A program made the position numbers and the translations under genes. Below the pieces are notes generated by a model. That model did no database searches, was not told where the DNA came from, and saw only the letters and a list, made by a program, of their open reading frames with translations. Below, piece after piece: positions 37,001-47,491 of a stretch of DNA of 64,000 bases. Source of the DNA: Flavobacteriales bacterium (GTDB lineage Bacteria; Bacteroidota; Bacteroidia; Flavobacteriales_D; Parvicellaceae); contig JACJZN010000007.1 in NCBI GenBank assembly GCA_020635565.1, forward strand, positions 1-64,000, given 5' to 3'. Position 1 is the stretch's first letter. Each line of letters starts with the position of its first letter.

Positions 37001-37334
37001 CATTTCTCCTGAAGGTTGTCGTGATACAGTGGAGCATCCACTGGCTATTACAGAGGATCAGGCAATTTATGCCCCAAATACGTTTACTCCTGATGATGAT
37101 GGCATCAACGATGTATTTGAAATCATGGCTTTGGGATACGACCTTCAGGATGTAAGATTGTGGATATTCAATAGATGGGGAGAGTTAATCTTCTTCAACC
37201 AAGGATATGCTACTTGGGATGGCACATTTGAAGGAAATCCTGCTCAGCAAGATACGTATGTTTGGAAAATTGAGGTTAGGGATTTAGATGGGGTGCTTAA
37301 AGTATTCAGAGGACATGTTAACCTTCTCCGATAG
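34088..37334 (+). pseudogene. SprB-repeat/PKD surface adhesin, decayed
   Basis: Remains of a large T9SS-exported protein. Right of the IS the frame reads NAGTDGQVDVVVAGGTPNY and stops at TAG 34204 after SAGT; the repeat pattern shows that a 16-base deletion removed the YSVTVT segment and shifted the frame. The downstream frame is open to 37334 with about ten SprB-type repeats of about 75 residues (GG-PY-Y-WSNG, GNYSVTVTD-GC), two PKD domains (LWDFGDGNTS, IWDFGDGDSS) and a gliding-motility/CHU-type T9SS domain (YAPNTFTPDDDGINDVFEI). The longest uninterrupted ORF starts at GTG 34425 but has no signal peptide, so export is unlikely. Confidence 0.85.
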
Positions 37335-37338
37335 AAAT

Positions 37339-38646
37339 CTATTCGAAAGTAAATGATGTCTTCGTCTGAATTGTTGCTCCTAATTCATTCAATAGCGCAA
37401 ACAACCCAAAATAAGTCCTGTTGATATACAAAATATGTCTCGATCCTCTAGCAGCACCGTTCTTTCTAATATCTTTTCTTGACTTAAGCGATTCTCCCAT
37501 TGCATACAACTCGTCAAAATAGGTAGGGTCGGAAAAATCAAATGTATCACTCATAAAAGGTCTAATCAGCAACTCCATGGAAGTTTTAAACACATCAAAA
37601 AACAAGTCTTGAACTTCCTTTGGCTCATCACGAAAAATGAACTCAAGATCAAAGAACAATTCCTTCAATTTTTTATTGTCATTAACTACGCTGGAATTAA
37701 TTAATTGAAAATACTTCCTGTAAAAATCTTCAGGAATTCTTTTAATACATCCAAAATCAATCAGCCCTATTGTTCCATTCTTTTGAATAATGAAATTTCC
37801 AGGATGAGGGTCTGCATGAATTGCTCTAAGCTGATTTACTTGAAAATCATATAGGTTCCACAAATGCTGTCCTATTTGATTTCTAAGCTGCATATCGGGT
37901 TCTGTCTTAAGAAACTCCTTCAGATGAAGTCCTTCTAACCAATCCATGGTTAGAATACGTTTACTACTGAACTCAGGATAATATTTTGGAAAAACAAAGC
38001 CTTCTAAGCCCTTACTGGCCTCCGCCATTTCAATAGACTGACGCAATTCCAACTCATAATCTGTTTCTTCCATTAATTTGGATTCAACCTCTTCAAAATA
38101 CTGTTTAACCTCAGATTCCTTCATTCCAAGAATCTTCATGGCGATAGGCTTGACCATTTTCAAGTCAGACTGAACGCTATCAGCAACCCCGGGATACTGA
38201 ACCTTAACCGCAAATGTTTGACCGTCTAAAGTAGCTTTGTGAACTTGTCCAATTGATGCCGCATTAACTGCACTTTTTGTAAAGGTGTCGAAGATCTCAT
38301 CAGGAGATTTTCCGAAGTACTGCCTAAATGTTTTAACCACTAAAGGATAAGATAATGGAGGAGCAGAATATTGCGCAAGTGCAAACTTCTCCTGCATTGC
38401 AGAAGGCAGCATATTTTTATCCATGCTCATAATCTGAGCTACTTTTAGAGCACTACCTTTTAGTTCGCTAAGTGAATCATATATGTCATTGGCATTGTCT
38501 TCATTCAATTGTTCTCGAGCATTTTCATCTCCAGTCATTGACTTGGCAATATACTTCACATAATTTCCTCCCATTTTTGCCCCTGTGGAGAATAACTTTG
38601 CGGCTCTCTGAACCTTCCCAGTTGGTATTTTGTTTTGTTCCTTCAT
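37339..38646 (-). CDS. ABC1/UbiB-family atypical kinase
   Basis: A 435-residue ADCK/UbiB protein. The family KxGQ-like helix reads LKGSALKVAQIMSMD; the Ala-rich loop is NAASIGQVHKA, the ATP-binding Lys is in FAVKVQYPG, the catalytic loop is HADPHPGNF and the metal-binding motif is LIDFGC. Members support quinone or lipid metabolism, often as ATPases rather than protein kinases. Unlike UbiB it has no obvious C-terminal membrane helices. Its stop is four bases from the stop of the convergent adhesin pseudogene. Confidence 0.88.
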   Translation of the reverse strand: MKEQNKIPTGKVQRAAKLFSTGAKMGGNYVKYIAKSMTGDENAREQLNEDNANDIYDSLSELKGSALKVAQIMSMDKNMLPSAMQEKFALAQYSAPPLSYPLVVKTFRQYFGKSPDEIFDTFTKSAVNAASIGQVHKATLDGQTFAVKVQYPGVADSVQSDLKMVKPIAMKILGMKESEVKQYFEEVESKLMEETDYELELRQSIEMAEASKGLEGFVFPKYYPEFSSKRILTMDWLEGLHLKEFLKTEPDMQLRNQIGQHLWNLYDFQVNQLRAIHADPHPGNFIIQKNGTIGLIDFGCIKRIPEDFYRKYFQLINSSVVNDNKKLKELFFDLEFIFRDEPKEVQDLFFDVFKTSMELLIRPFMSDTFDFSDPTYFDELYAMGESLKSRKDIRKNGAARGSRHILYINRTYFGLFALLNELGATIQTKTSFTFE

Positions 38647-38799
38647 TGAGATCGAATTCCATATAGAATCAACAACATATAAAGTTACTGAATTGTTGTG
38701 ATGCCCACATCTCTTTTTTGATTTTTTAGGAATTAAACCAAGACTTCTGTTTAGGTATTAAATACGCTAGAAAAAAAGATGCTCATATTAAATTTTGTC

Positions 38800-38807
38800 T
38801 ACATTTG
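38800..38807 (+). promoter_or_regulatory. Promoter of glutamate dehydrogenase
   Basis: TACATTTG matches TAnnTTTG exactly and lies 36 bases upstream of the gdhA ATG. Confidence 0.6.
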
Positions 38808-38843
38808 TCGTGATATTTTTAAAACTAATTTAATACACACAAC

Positions 38844-40193
<1,350 letters not shown>

Positions 40194-40213
40194 TTCGAAA
40201 ATCAAGATAACTT

Positions 40214-40243
40214 AAAAAGGAGCTCAAATGGGCTCCTTTTTTT
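40214..40243 (+). terminator. Terminator of gdhA
   Basis: AAAAAGGAGC pairs with GCTCCTTTTT around an eight-base loop and ends in a T7 run. Confidence 0.85.
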
Positions 40244-40282
40244 GTGCTGTAACTTTTAGCAGGGTTCAATTGTTCTACTTGC

Positions 40283-40939
40283 ATGAGATCTTTCCTAATT
40301 TTAATCATACTAATATTGGTATTATCAAAATCCGTTGCTCAGAGAACCGTACCTAGAGATGTGATTAAAAACTCAATCGAAGTTGGCGTATTGAATAAGT
40401 ATTACAGAGCTGATTTCATTGCTATGTCAATTCCCTCCATTGCATCTATTGACTTTGTAAATATCCAAGCTATTGGAATTAAAATCCAAAGTTCCCGTGT
40501 CTATATAAGCAGAAACATCTCTTTTGATAATGGAGTAATGAGCTTTTATCAAATGGTCCCTGTAAAAACATATTTATATGATACCATACCATTAAAAATC
40601 AGTGGATTTACAGCAAAGTATCTATTTGGCGTAGATCTATTTGAAAAATCAAAACATTTTTCCCTGAACTGCATGTTTGGGATATCAACCGGGAGGACCA
40701 AACTCTATTGAAACAAACGTGCAAATCAAAAAAATCAGTTTTTTCGTCCCGAAATTGGCATTCAACCGAGGATCATCATGGGTCGAATTGTGCTGTCTAT
40801 TAATGCCTACTATGGCCTCGATATTGGCTCTGGTAAATGGAAAAAAGCCTGGTTCAACAAAACACCCCAAATTAACCTGCCAAGATTTACGCAAGGCGGT
40901 CTCGACCTGGGTGTTAGTTTGGGATATACCTTTAAATAA
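40283..40939 (+). pseudogene. Outer-membrane beta-barrel-like protein with in-frame TGA
   Basis: Begins with a signal peptide (MRSFLILIILILVLSKSVAQ). The frame stops at TGA 40709-40711 after 142 codons (TGRTKLY), yet the same frame continues open for 75 codons to TAA 40937, reading FFRPEIGIQPRIIMGRIVL, then INAYYGLDIGSG, and ends LDLGVSLGYTFK, a classical outer-membrane beta-barrel ending with terminal Phe-Lys. One nonsense mutation therefore truncates the protein. Function unknown; a porin-like barrel of about 200 residues is likely. Confidence 0.8.
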
Positions 40940-40968
40940 AAAAGCCCATCTGATCTCTCAAATGGGCT
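40935..40968 (-). terminator. Terminator of the leftward T9SS gene
   Basis: On the minus strand AGCCCAT pairs with ATGGGCT, then a T6 run. It overlaps the end of the rightward pseudogene. Confidence 0.75.
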
Positions 40969-40989
40969 ATCTAATAAATTCAGTTTCTG

Positions 40990-42375
40990 TCACTCTACGA
41001 TCAATGACTTGTTGATAGAAGTTCTGGCTGTATTGATTTTAACAATGTACTTTCCAGAAGCCAGATCACTAACATCAACACTCTCCCATCCCAATAAACC
41101 TGTTTGATTTGCTACTCTCCTTCCTTCCATACTATAGATCTCATAGCTATATTCCTCATCTATTCTCATGATAAAGTAATCAGAAGCAGGATTTGGATAC
41201 ATTTCTATTTCAGACACATTTTCAAAGACGCTTACATTTCCCCCAGAGAATTCAAAATTGTCAATCAATAAAACCGACCCAGGATTATCTCCTGATCCAG
41301 CCACCAATTGAGCAGAATCTGGTGTCATCGTTAAAGATAAAGCGTTTGAAAAAGTCTGATATCCAGCCGTTGCACTCAGATATTGAACTGATGATCCAAC
41401 AACTGATCCATTGTTATAGAACTCCAGATAGATTATCCCTTGATCACCATTTACGGGCGTATACTTGTAAGCTCCTGAGAATAGAGTAGGATTTGCATCG
41501 TATGCTAGAGGAAGGAAAGGAGATCCACCACCTCCCATCATGTTTATTGGTCCCATGGAGATAAATCCAGGAATCGTATCTCCAAACATGGGAGCAAAAA
41601 TAGTTGTCAATTCTGCAGCATACATCCCCGTATGAGCATCTGTTGATTTATTACAGTTTTCACTTCCAATACCAGAGAGAATATCGTTTAATGTAAACCA
41701 ATCATCCGGTCCTTCATAAGACTGGGATGACCACGATTCAAAACTAGGATCAGGCACGTTAGTTGCCGCGCTTCCTCCATTTTTTAGCATCACATTATCC
41801 ACCATAGCGAATGATCCTGGGGTGGTTGCTTCTCCTGTCATTGGATCACCCAAAACAAAGCCCAAAAATAACTCGTCCTGAGAAGTATTTGACAACGAAA
41901 TAGAATTGCTTTGCCAAGTGGAATGAGTTCCATAGGCTGCCGGAAGAACGAGCATCTCCGTCATCGATCCTCCATTGAATCTAATTACGAACAAATACAT
42001 AGTATCACCAATAGGCAAATCAGATTGGTAATCAAATGTCACCTCATCAAAAGTTGAGGTGTAGGAAATCCCTCCGTCTGGTCCCATAGAACCAACAGAT
42101 CCATGGTATACATAACCAAAAATCGTATCGTTATTCGGGTTAATTGCGGATCTCAATTTCACAGAATAAGTGCCAACTGTTGCATCAGTCGATTTCTCAA
42201 CACCAGCAACACCTCGCCACTCTTCTACATTTGAGTTACTCCATAGATCAGGATATTCATAAATAGTTGTCATAGACCAACTCTCAAAATCTCCATTCAC
42301 AACATTCCCTTGTTGCGCATTTGCCGCAATCCCAAGGGAAATTAAACAGGCAGTAAATAATTTTTTCATTTTCAT
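40990..42375 (-). CDS. Secreted T9SS cargo with two carbohydrate-binding-like domains
   Basis: Signal peptide in MKMKKLFTACLISLGIAANA (start at 42375, or 42369; the frame extends to 42411 but the extra residues are not signal-like). Two similar domains begin NGDFESWS and PDPSFESWSS and continue to similar jelly-roll-type sequences (VDNVMLKNGG, LLIDNFEFSGG), typical of PCMD-like or CBM domains. The C-terminus (MYPNPASDYFIMRI to KSLIVE) is a type A T9SS sorting domain. It should be surface-exposed and bind glycans; substrate unknown. Single gene with its own terminator. Confidence 0.82.
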   Translation of the reverse strand: MKMKKLFTACLISLGIAANAQQGNVVNGDFESWSMTTIYEYPDLWSNSNVEEWRGVAGVEKSTDATVGTYSVKLRSAINPNNDTIFGYVYHGSVGSMGPDGGISYTSTFDEVTFDYQSDLPIGDTMYLFVIRFNGGSMTEMLVLPAAYGTHSTWQSNSISLSNTSQDELFLGFVLGDPMTGEATTPGSFAMVDNVMLKNGGSAATNVPDPSFESWSSQSYEGPDDWFTLNDILSGIGSENCNKSTDAHTGMYAAELTTIFAPMFGDTIPGFISMGPINMMGGGGSPFLPLAYDANPTLFSGAYKYTPVNGDQGIIYLEFYNNGSVVGSSVQYLSATAGYQTFSNALSLTMTPDSAQLVAGSGDNPGSVLLIDNFEFSGGNVSVFENVSEIEMYPNPASDYFIMRIDEEYSYEIYSMEGRRVANQTGLLGWESVDVSDLASGKYIVKINTARTSINKSLIVE

Positions 42376-42465
42376 AGGTAAGTGTATTTTACGCAATTTA
42401 CTATGAATCAAATGATTGTAACTTGATTTTTGTCAGTTTTATTACTGACTCTTTACTCAGCAAGA

Positions 42466-43767
42466 TCAAACATCCAAACGAAGCCTATTTATTTCCAACA
42501 ACAACTCTTTCCTTTCCAAAATAAATTCAGCAACCTGTTCAGACTTTTTGTTAAATAAGAATAAAAACTTCCAATGCAGTTTCAGCCCATTTAATTGTTC
42601 AAAGAAACCATAAGCAATGATCCCAACAATTGGAATACTTAATAAATAACACATTGAAAACAGAAGACTCTCCGAATAGGCAAACATAATTCCGAAGTAG
42701 ATCGGATAAAGAATCAGACATATGACCATACCTGCAGTCATTGTAATAGGACCTTGATACTCATATTCCTTTGAAACCCATCTGGCAAGTACGGGAGAAA
42801 GATAATAAGGCACTGCATTATGCAAGAAACCAAATAATAGGAGAGGAATTCCAAAAACAAATGTTATGATCGAAATTATCGATTCCAACATAATCTTACC
42901 CGCCCCTTTGTCTGAACTCAAATTTTGAAGTCCGATCTCCTTACCCTTTTGATTCAACATTCTCATTTTCTCTACAAGTTCATGCGAGTCATAAGAAGAG
43001 GATTTAGCTGTTAATTCAGTCAGAATCTCTTTGATTTTAGCAACATTATTCTGAAAATCAATTCCACGCTGAGCATTTTCCATAATCAAAAAATCCACAA
43101 GATTTGTCAATTCCGGCTGACTGACGTTCAATGTCAAAACTTCCAATTGTTCTCTTATTTTATTTGTCAAATCCTTAACCGCTTTTCTTTCATCAGTCAG
43201 ATAAACTGCCCTAAAATCTCCAACATTAATTGGATTTCCTACGTTTACTAAAACATCCTTTCTGAATTGATGTGGCGCCTCATAGGTCAGACCAATCGGA
43301 ACAATATTCACTCCTAACGAAAAGTCATTTCTTTCTTCTGCACCAAGGGCAATTCTTGCCACACCAGTTTTCAACGGTTTTAATGTCCTGTCAGTTACGC
43401 TAATTCCTTCTGGAAAAATTAATACCAATCCTCCTTTTTCAAGATGTTCATAGCAATAATTAAACGTATCTTCATTTTTTGACATCTCAGAAGGGTTATC
43501 TTGAGCTCTATAAACTGGTATCATCTTAAAAGCCTTGAAGATCATTCTGATAAATCCATTTTTAAACATCGCTCCCTTTGCCAAAAAATGTACCTGTCTA
43601 TTCGTAGACACAGCAACTAATAATGGATCTAAAAAAGTAACAGGATGATTAGCAACCAGAATAGTGGGACCATCCAAGGGAATCTTATTTGCATTAAGAA
43701 TAATCTTGTTTTTAAAGAAGAAGTACATCGTCAACTTCACTAATACTTTCAATACTTTGTATATCAT
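42466..43767 (-). CDS. PlsC-type glycerolipid acyltransferase with C-terminal membrane helices
   Basis: Adds an acyl group to a lysophospholipid or related lipid at the inner membrane. The acyltransferase domain (about 30-200) has the NHPVTFLDP motif (HX4D) and FPEGISVTDRTLKPLKTG. A central helical region and four hydrophobic helices (about 295-405) follow, a shape not found in plain PlsC. Its relative at 60208-61497 has the same layout, so they are paralogues. The true acyl acceptor is unknown. Monocistronic. Confidence 0.82.
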   Translation of the reverse strand: MIYKVLKVLVKLTMYFFFKNKIILNANKIPLDGPTILVANHPVTFLDPLLVAVSTNRQVHFLAKGAMFKNGFIRMIFKAFKMIPVYRAQDNPSEMSKNEDTFNYCYEHLEKGGLVLIFPEGISVTDRTLKPLKTGVARIALGAEERNDFSLGVNIVPIGLTYEAPHQFRKDVLVNVGNPINVGDFRAVYLTDERKAVKDLTNKIREQLEVLTLNVSQPELTNLVDFLIMENAQRGIDFQNNVAKIKEILTELTAKSSSYDSHELVEKMRMLNQKGKEIGLQNLSSDKGAGKIMLESIISIITFVFGIPLLLFGFLHNAVPYYLSPVLARWVSKEYEYQGPITMTAGMVICLILYPIYFGIMFAYSESLLFSMCYLLSIPIVGIIAYGFFEQLNGLKLHWKFLFLFNKKSEQVAEFILERKELLLEINRLRLDV

Positions 43768-43908
43768 TTGATTGAGTTTTGCACTTCAAACTTATGATAA
43801 TATAGATTCTGGAAAAGAGCTAAAAACATCTTTTACGTACTTTTAATAATGGCATTTAAACCACAAATATTCAATGCTAAAGGCCTTTAACAAACTATTA
43901 TGCGTGTT

Positions 43909-44511
43909 TTACTTTAGAAAATTAATCACACAACACGTCCCCCATTCCTTGTGCGAATGAGTGCACAGCCCGATGAATTGATTTTTTGGATCTAAACATT
44001 GGGTTCTATGGCCTAGTCCTGAAATATTATGATCGATTAACATTTGCATCATAATATCCTTGCCATTATCCATTCCAAATGAACTGCACTCTCCATATTT
44101 CTTGTTTTTCTCACAATTAATTCGATCATGCCCTGTTGTACCAGCATCTCCCATTTCTATAACAAAGCATTTAGCATGTTGGAATAATGACGTGTCTGGT
44201 ATTAATGCTGACATTGATGAAAGTGTATCCAAAGTGGAGTCTAGAGAAGCAATCCATGGAGAGTTCTTGAGGTATTCACCATATTTTTTGGTTCCGTAAT
44301 AACCCGCTAACTCAAGTTTTTTGAATTTATGAGGATATAATCGTGCAAGATTCAGGTACATGATCGCATCCTTTTCTATAGCTGTTAAATAGCTACAAGT
44401 ATCTCCTGTTTTAGCAGAAGTAAGCTCGTCAGAGGTCCATTGTTCTTGGGCATTGAAGAATAATCCATGAAGTAAAACGAGAACAAGTACTAATATTTTA
44501 CTAAAATCCAT
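43909..44511 (-). CDS. Secreted CAP/SCP-domain protein
   Basis: Signal peptide (MDFSKILVLVLVLLHGLFFN, ending NAQ) and a CAP-superfamily domain: YLNLARLYPHKF near the start, HAKCFVIEMGDAG with the first conserved His region, and the GLGHRTQCLDPKNQFIGLC and WGTCCVINFLK end. Six or more Cys suggest disulfides. Bacterial CAP proteins are extracellular with unclear function. Upstream of the SGNH hydrolase gene end by 28 bases on the same strand, so possibly one transcript. Confidence 0.8.
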   Translation of the reverse strand: MDFSKILVLVLVLLHGLFFNAQEQWTSDELTSAKTGDTCSYLTAIEKDAIMYLNLARLYPHKFKKLELAGYYGTKKYGEYLKNSPWIASLDSTLDTLSSMSALIPDTSLFQHAKCFVIEMGDAGTTGHDRINCEKNKKYGECSSFGMDNGKDIMMQMLIDHNISGLGHRTQCLDPKNQFIGLCTHSHKEWGTCCVINFLK

Positions 44512-44539
44512 ATTCGTAAAAATAGTGGATTTGACTCAA

Positions 44540-45787
44540 TTATCGCACCAGTTTTATGGACTGTGTTTGCTCACCGGAGCGAATAGTCAGAATGTAATAT
44601 CCTGCTACACTAGGAGTCGATATGGATAATTGCTCTCCAGAAAAATCTCCATTAGAAACTAATTTTCCAGAGAAATTATAAAGGAGATAGCTTCCTTTGA
44701 CATATTGATTAAACTTAATTTTATACCGATCGTTTTCCTTGGAGACGGAACTGATTACGTCAATTTCTTGGACACCTAAACCAGTAGATGAAATAATCAC
44801 TTCCGCTGTACTTGTGTCTGATGTACATCCGTCAGTTGCAATTAATTCCACGCTGTATGATCCATTTGTCAGATAGGTGTTCTCCGGATTTTCATCATTA
44901 CTCGAATTGCCATCACCAAAAATCCAATCAAATGTAATTCCATTGCTTCCCAAATAATTGAATGCAACATCAAATCCACTGATGTTCGAACTAAAATCAG
45001 CAGTTACGTTTCTCACCCCAAAATTCCAGTTACTCATACTATCTATTACGATCATTTCTGCTGCAGTTTGTAGAATCAACGCATCAGCGGTACTTAACGT
45101 AGAGATGAATGACGCACCAACTGGTGACTTCTTATAAATTGACGCATAGTGAACGCAAGCCGCCAAGTAACTTCCTTGAATACTTGGATGACTCCCATCA
45201 GAAGAATACAGATCAATAGTAGGGTAATTATCACGAACGTATTTCCAGGCGGCCCCTACGGGAGATACTTCTGCATCATTATTCACACCCATTTCCAAAT
45301 AACTCTCTCTTAACCTAGCCTGCATTCCATCATAGGTACAAAGTGGGGCGTAAGAAGCACAATTGCTCTGATCTCCATTCTCACGTCCCCATGTCATGTA
45401 GAACAAGGGCACTGCACAAGGGTTAGCACTTAAGATTGAATCAACCAGAATAGCTGAATATGGATAAGAATCTGTAGCAACTTGCGAAGGAGGAAAAGAG
45501 GGTATTTGAGACTGTTCCTGCAAGACCACATAATCCCAGCCTCCCTGGGCTATTTTATTCAGAGATGTTGAATTAGTGGAATGTCCATTAAAAGTGTAGC
45601 CTCCTGGAGTGTTTGAATCGACCGTTAGAACATCACCTAAGGATGTTGCTAAATTTTGAGTTAAAGATGGAAGATTGTTCACGCTTGTATAGCTATTTCC
45701 TAAGAATAAAACATTCTTGGTGGTTTGTCCCTTAATAGCAGTAACACAGAATAGAACTATTGGAATTAAGAATCGGTATTTTGTCAT
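44540..45787 (-). CDS. SGNH-hydrolase-like secreted protein with PKD and T9SS domains
   Basis: ATG at 45787 gives a signal peptide (MTKYRFLIPIVLFCVTAIKG); the frame extends to 45838 without signal character. Block I is LFLGNSYTS with the likely catalytic Ser32, and block V is SSDGSHPSIQGSYLA (Asp and His), as in DUF4886/SGNH esterases. A PKD domain (FDWIFGDGNSS) precedes a T9SS type A sorting domain ending QSIKLVR. Predicted cell-surface esterase or deacetylase; substrate unknown. Confidence 0.8.
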   Translation of the reverse strand: MTKYRFLIPIVLFCVTAIKGQTTKNVLFLGNSYTSVNNLPSLTQNLATSLGDVLTVDSNTPGGYTFNGHSTNSTSLNKIAQGGWDYVVLQEQSQIPSFPPSQVATDSYPYSAILVDSILSANPCAVPLFYMTWGRENGDQSNCASYAPLCTYDGMQARLRESYLEMGVNNDAEVSPVGAAWKYVRDNYPTIDLYSSDGSHPSIQGSYLAACVHYASIYKKSPVGASFISTLSTADALILQTAAEMIVIDSMSNWNFGVRNVTADFSSNISGFDVAFNYLGSNGITFDWIFGDGNSSNDENPENTYLTNGSYSVELIATDGCTSDTSTAEVIISSTGLGVQEIDVISSVSKENDRYKIKFNQYVKGSYLLYNFSGKLVSNGDFSGEQLSISTPSVAGYYILTIRSGEQTQSIKLVR

Positions 45788-45899
45788 TTCGTACTTTATT
45801 TCATTCAAAACGGTTGCCGTTTGAAGCCGTTGCCTCAATTATTTTTCCAATTATTGGATTCCTAAATATTCTTACTTCGATTTAATTATTCGGTTTATG

Positions 45900-45907
45900 T
45901 ATCTTTG
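45900..45907 (+). promoter_or_regulatory. Promoter almost abutting rbfA
   Basis: TATCTTTG matches TAnnTTTG exactly and ends only seven bases before the rbfA ATG at 45915, so the transcript would be leaderless or nearly so. Confidence 0.55.
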
Positions 45908-45914
45908 CAAACCA

Positions 45915-46253
45915 ATGGCAAGTATTAGACAGGAAAAAATATCAGAATTACTCAAAAGAGAATTGAGTTTGATCTTTCAAAAAGAAGCAAGAACCCTTTG
46001 TCAGGGAGCGATGGTGACTGTAACAATAGTTCGGGTATCTCCCGATTTATCTTTGGCTAAAGTCTACCTGAGTATTTTCGCTGGTCCAGATAAGACTGTG
46101 GTTTTGAAGAATCTTCAGGAGAATGACAAAGCTATTCGATTCGAAGTAAGCCAAAAGGTTAAGAACCAGCTTAGAAAAACACCTGAGTTCATGTTCTTTC
46201 TAGATGATTCTCTAGATTATGCTGAAGAGATTGACAAACTGCTTAAAGACTAA
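45915..46253 (+). CDS. rbfA: Ribosome-binding factor A
   Basis: Cytoplasmic 30S maturation factor that binds the 16S rRNA helix 1 region. The 112-residue product from ATG 45915 begins ASIRQEKISELLKRELS, the standard RbfA start, and has the KH-like fold signature VSPDLSLAKVYLSIFAG and RKTPEFMFFLDDS. The frame is open six codons further upstream but this lies in the promoter. First gene of a run: rbfA, methyltransferase, tsaE, ald. Confidence 0.93.
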   Translation: MASIRQEKISELLKRELSLIFQKEARTLCQGAMVTVTIVRVSPDLSLAKVYLSIFAGPDKTVVLKNLQENDKAIRFEVSQKVKNQLRKTPEFMFFLDDSLDYAEEIDKLLKD

Positions 46254-46258
46254 TAAGT

Positions 46259-47032
46259 ATGTTTAAGAAGATCTATAAATTCTTACTTCGAGCCATTCCA
46301 AGACCTTGGTTAATCAGATTAAGTTACGTCTTCAGAATTTTTGCTCCAGTTATATATAAAGGAAACAATGTAGAATGTCCGGTTTGTGAGAAAAAATTTA
46401 GAAAATTTCTTTCCTATGGAAGTAAAGTTGCGCATAGAGAAAATGTTCTTTGCCCTTATGATCTGACATTGGAAAGACATCGGTTGATGTGGTTGTATCT
46501 AAAAAACAAATCCAACTTCTTTACGGATGAGTTATCCGTAATGCATATTGCTCCTGAACAGTGTTTTCTTGACAAATTCAAAGCACAAAAAAACATCAAA
46601 TACACTACTGGAGATTTGGTTTCACCTATTGCTGATCTACATTTCGATCTTCATCAAATTCCATTAGATGATAATCAATACGATGTGATCTTTTGTAATC
46701 ACGTCTTAGAACACGTGGAGGATGATCATCAGTGTATGACAGAATTGCATCGAATTATGAAGCCTGGGGGATGGGGAATATTTCAGGTTCCAATTGACTA
46801 TACGAGGTCTGAAACCTATGAAGACCCGTCCATTACTTCTCCTGAAGAAAGAGAAAAACACTTCTGGCAATACGATCATGTACGTCTATATGGACTAGAT
46901 TATCCAGATAAATTGAGAGCTGCTGGATTTGAAGTAGAGCCTTATAATTATCGTAATGAATTCGCTAAGGAGCAATACGAAAGGATGCGACTGGATCCGG
47001 CAGAATTAATCTATGTTGTTCGAAAAAAGTAA
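46259..47032 (+). CDS. SAM-dependent methyltransferase with zinc-ribbon-like N-terminus
   Basis: A 257-residue class I methyltransferase. Cysteines 40 and 43 (VECPVCEKKF) and 65 (VLCPYD) suggest a metal knuckle. The SAM domain shows an atypical motif I (VMHIAPEQCFLDKF), acidic GDLVSPIADLHFDLHQI and YDVIFCNHVLEHVEDD followed by MKPGGWGIFQVP. The substrate is not known. Starts five bases after rbfA and ends three bases before tsaE, so is in the same operon. Confidence 0.85.
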   Translation: MFKKIYKFLLRAIPRPWLIRLSYVFRIFAPVIYKGNNVECPVCEKKFRKFLSYGSKVAHRENVLCPYDLTLERHRLMWLYLKNKSNFFTDELSVMHIAPEQCFLDKFKAQKNIKYTTGDLVSPIADLHFDLHQIPLDDNQYDVIFCNHVLEHVEDDHQCMTELHRIMKPGGWGIFQVPIDYTRSETYEDPSITSPEEREKHFWQYDHVRLYGLDYPDKLRAAGFEVEPYNYRNEFAKEQYERMRLDPAELIYVVRKK

Positions 47033-47035
47033 GAA

Positions 47036-47491
47036 TTGAGTAACTTTTCCATATCTACCATCGAAGAACTTGAGCCAATCGTTGGTGAATTGGTTGAGCT
47101 TATTAAAACGTACAAGATTCTTGTATTTGATGGAGAAATGGGTGCAGGTAAAACTACCCTAATTGGTAAAATCTGTCAAAAAATTGGCATTTCTGAGATC
47201 TCTAGCCCCACATATGCCATTGTTAATACTTACGATTCGAAGCAATTCGGAGATGTATATCATTTTGATTTTTATCGGTTGGAAAACGAGGAGGAAGCTG
47301 TTCAAAGTGGTCTTGACGAAATGATAGATAGTGGAAATCTCTGTTTTTTGGAGTGGGCTGATAGAATTTCGAAACTTTTGCCAGACACTTACGTAAAGGT
47401 AGGCATCGAAGTAAACGGAGAGAACAGAAATGTTGATATTTCCATAGTTCGAGAAAACCTTTTGAATAACCTAGAGAACCTAACCAAATGA
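47036..47491 (+). CDS. tsaE: tRNA t6A biosynthesis ATPase TsaE
   Basis: Small P-loop protein needed for N6-threonylcarbamoyladenosine of ANN-decoding tRNAs, working with TsaB/TsaD. The Walker A motif is FDGEMGAGKTTL, the SSPTYAIVNTY switch and VYHFDFYRL/FLEWADR motifs are diagnostic. Start is TTG 47036, three bases after the preceding stop; no upstream ATG is available. The stop overlaps the ald ATG by four bases. Confidence 0.92.
   Translation: MSNFSISTIEELEPIVGELVELIKTYKILVFDGEMGAGKTTLIGKICQKIGISEISSPTYAIVNTYDSKQFGDVYHFDFYRLENEEEAVQSGLDEMIDSGNLCFLEWADRISKLLPDTYVKVGIEVNGENRNVDISIVRENLLNNLENLTK

Noticed and set aside
40677..41015. 112-codon plus-strand frame overlapping the end of the barrel pseudogene
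   Set aside because: The barrel frame itself continues after the TGA with a far better terminus; this other frame overlaps the convergent gene and its terminator.
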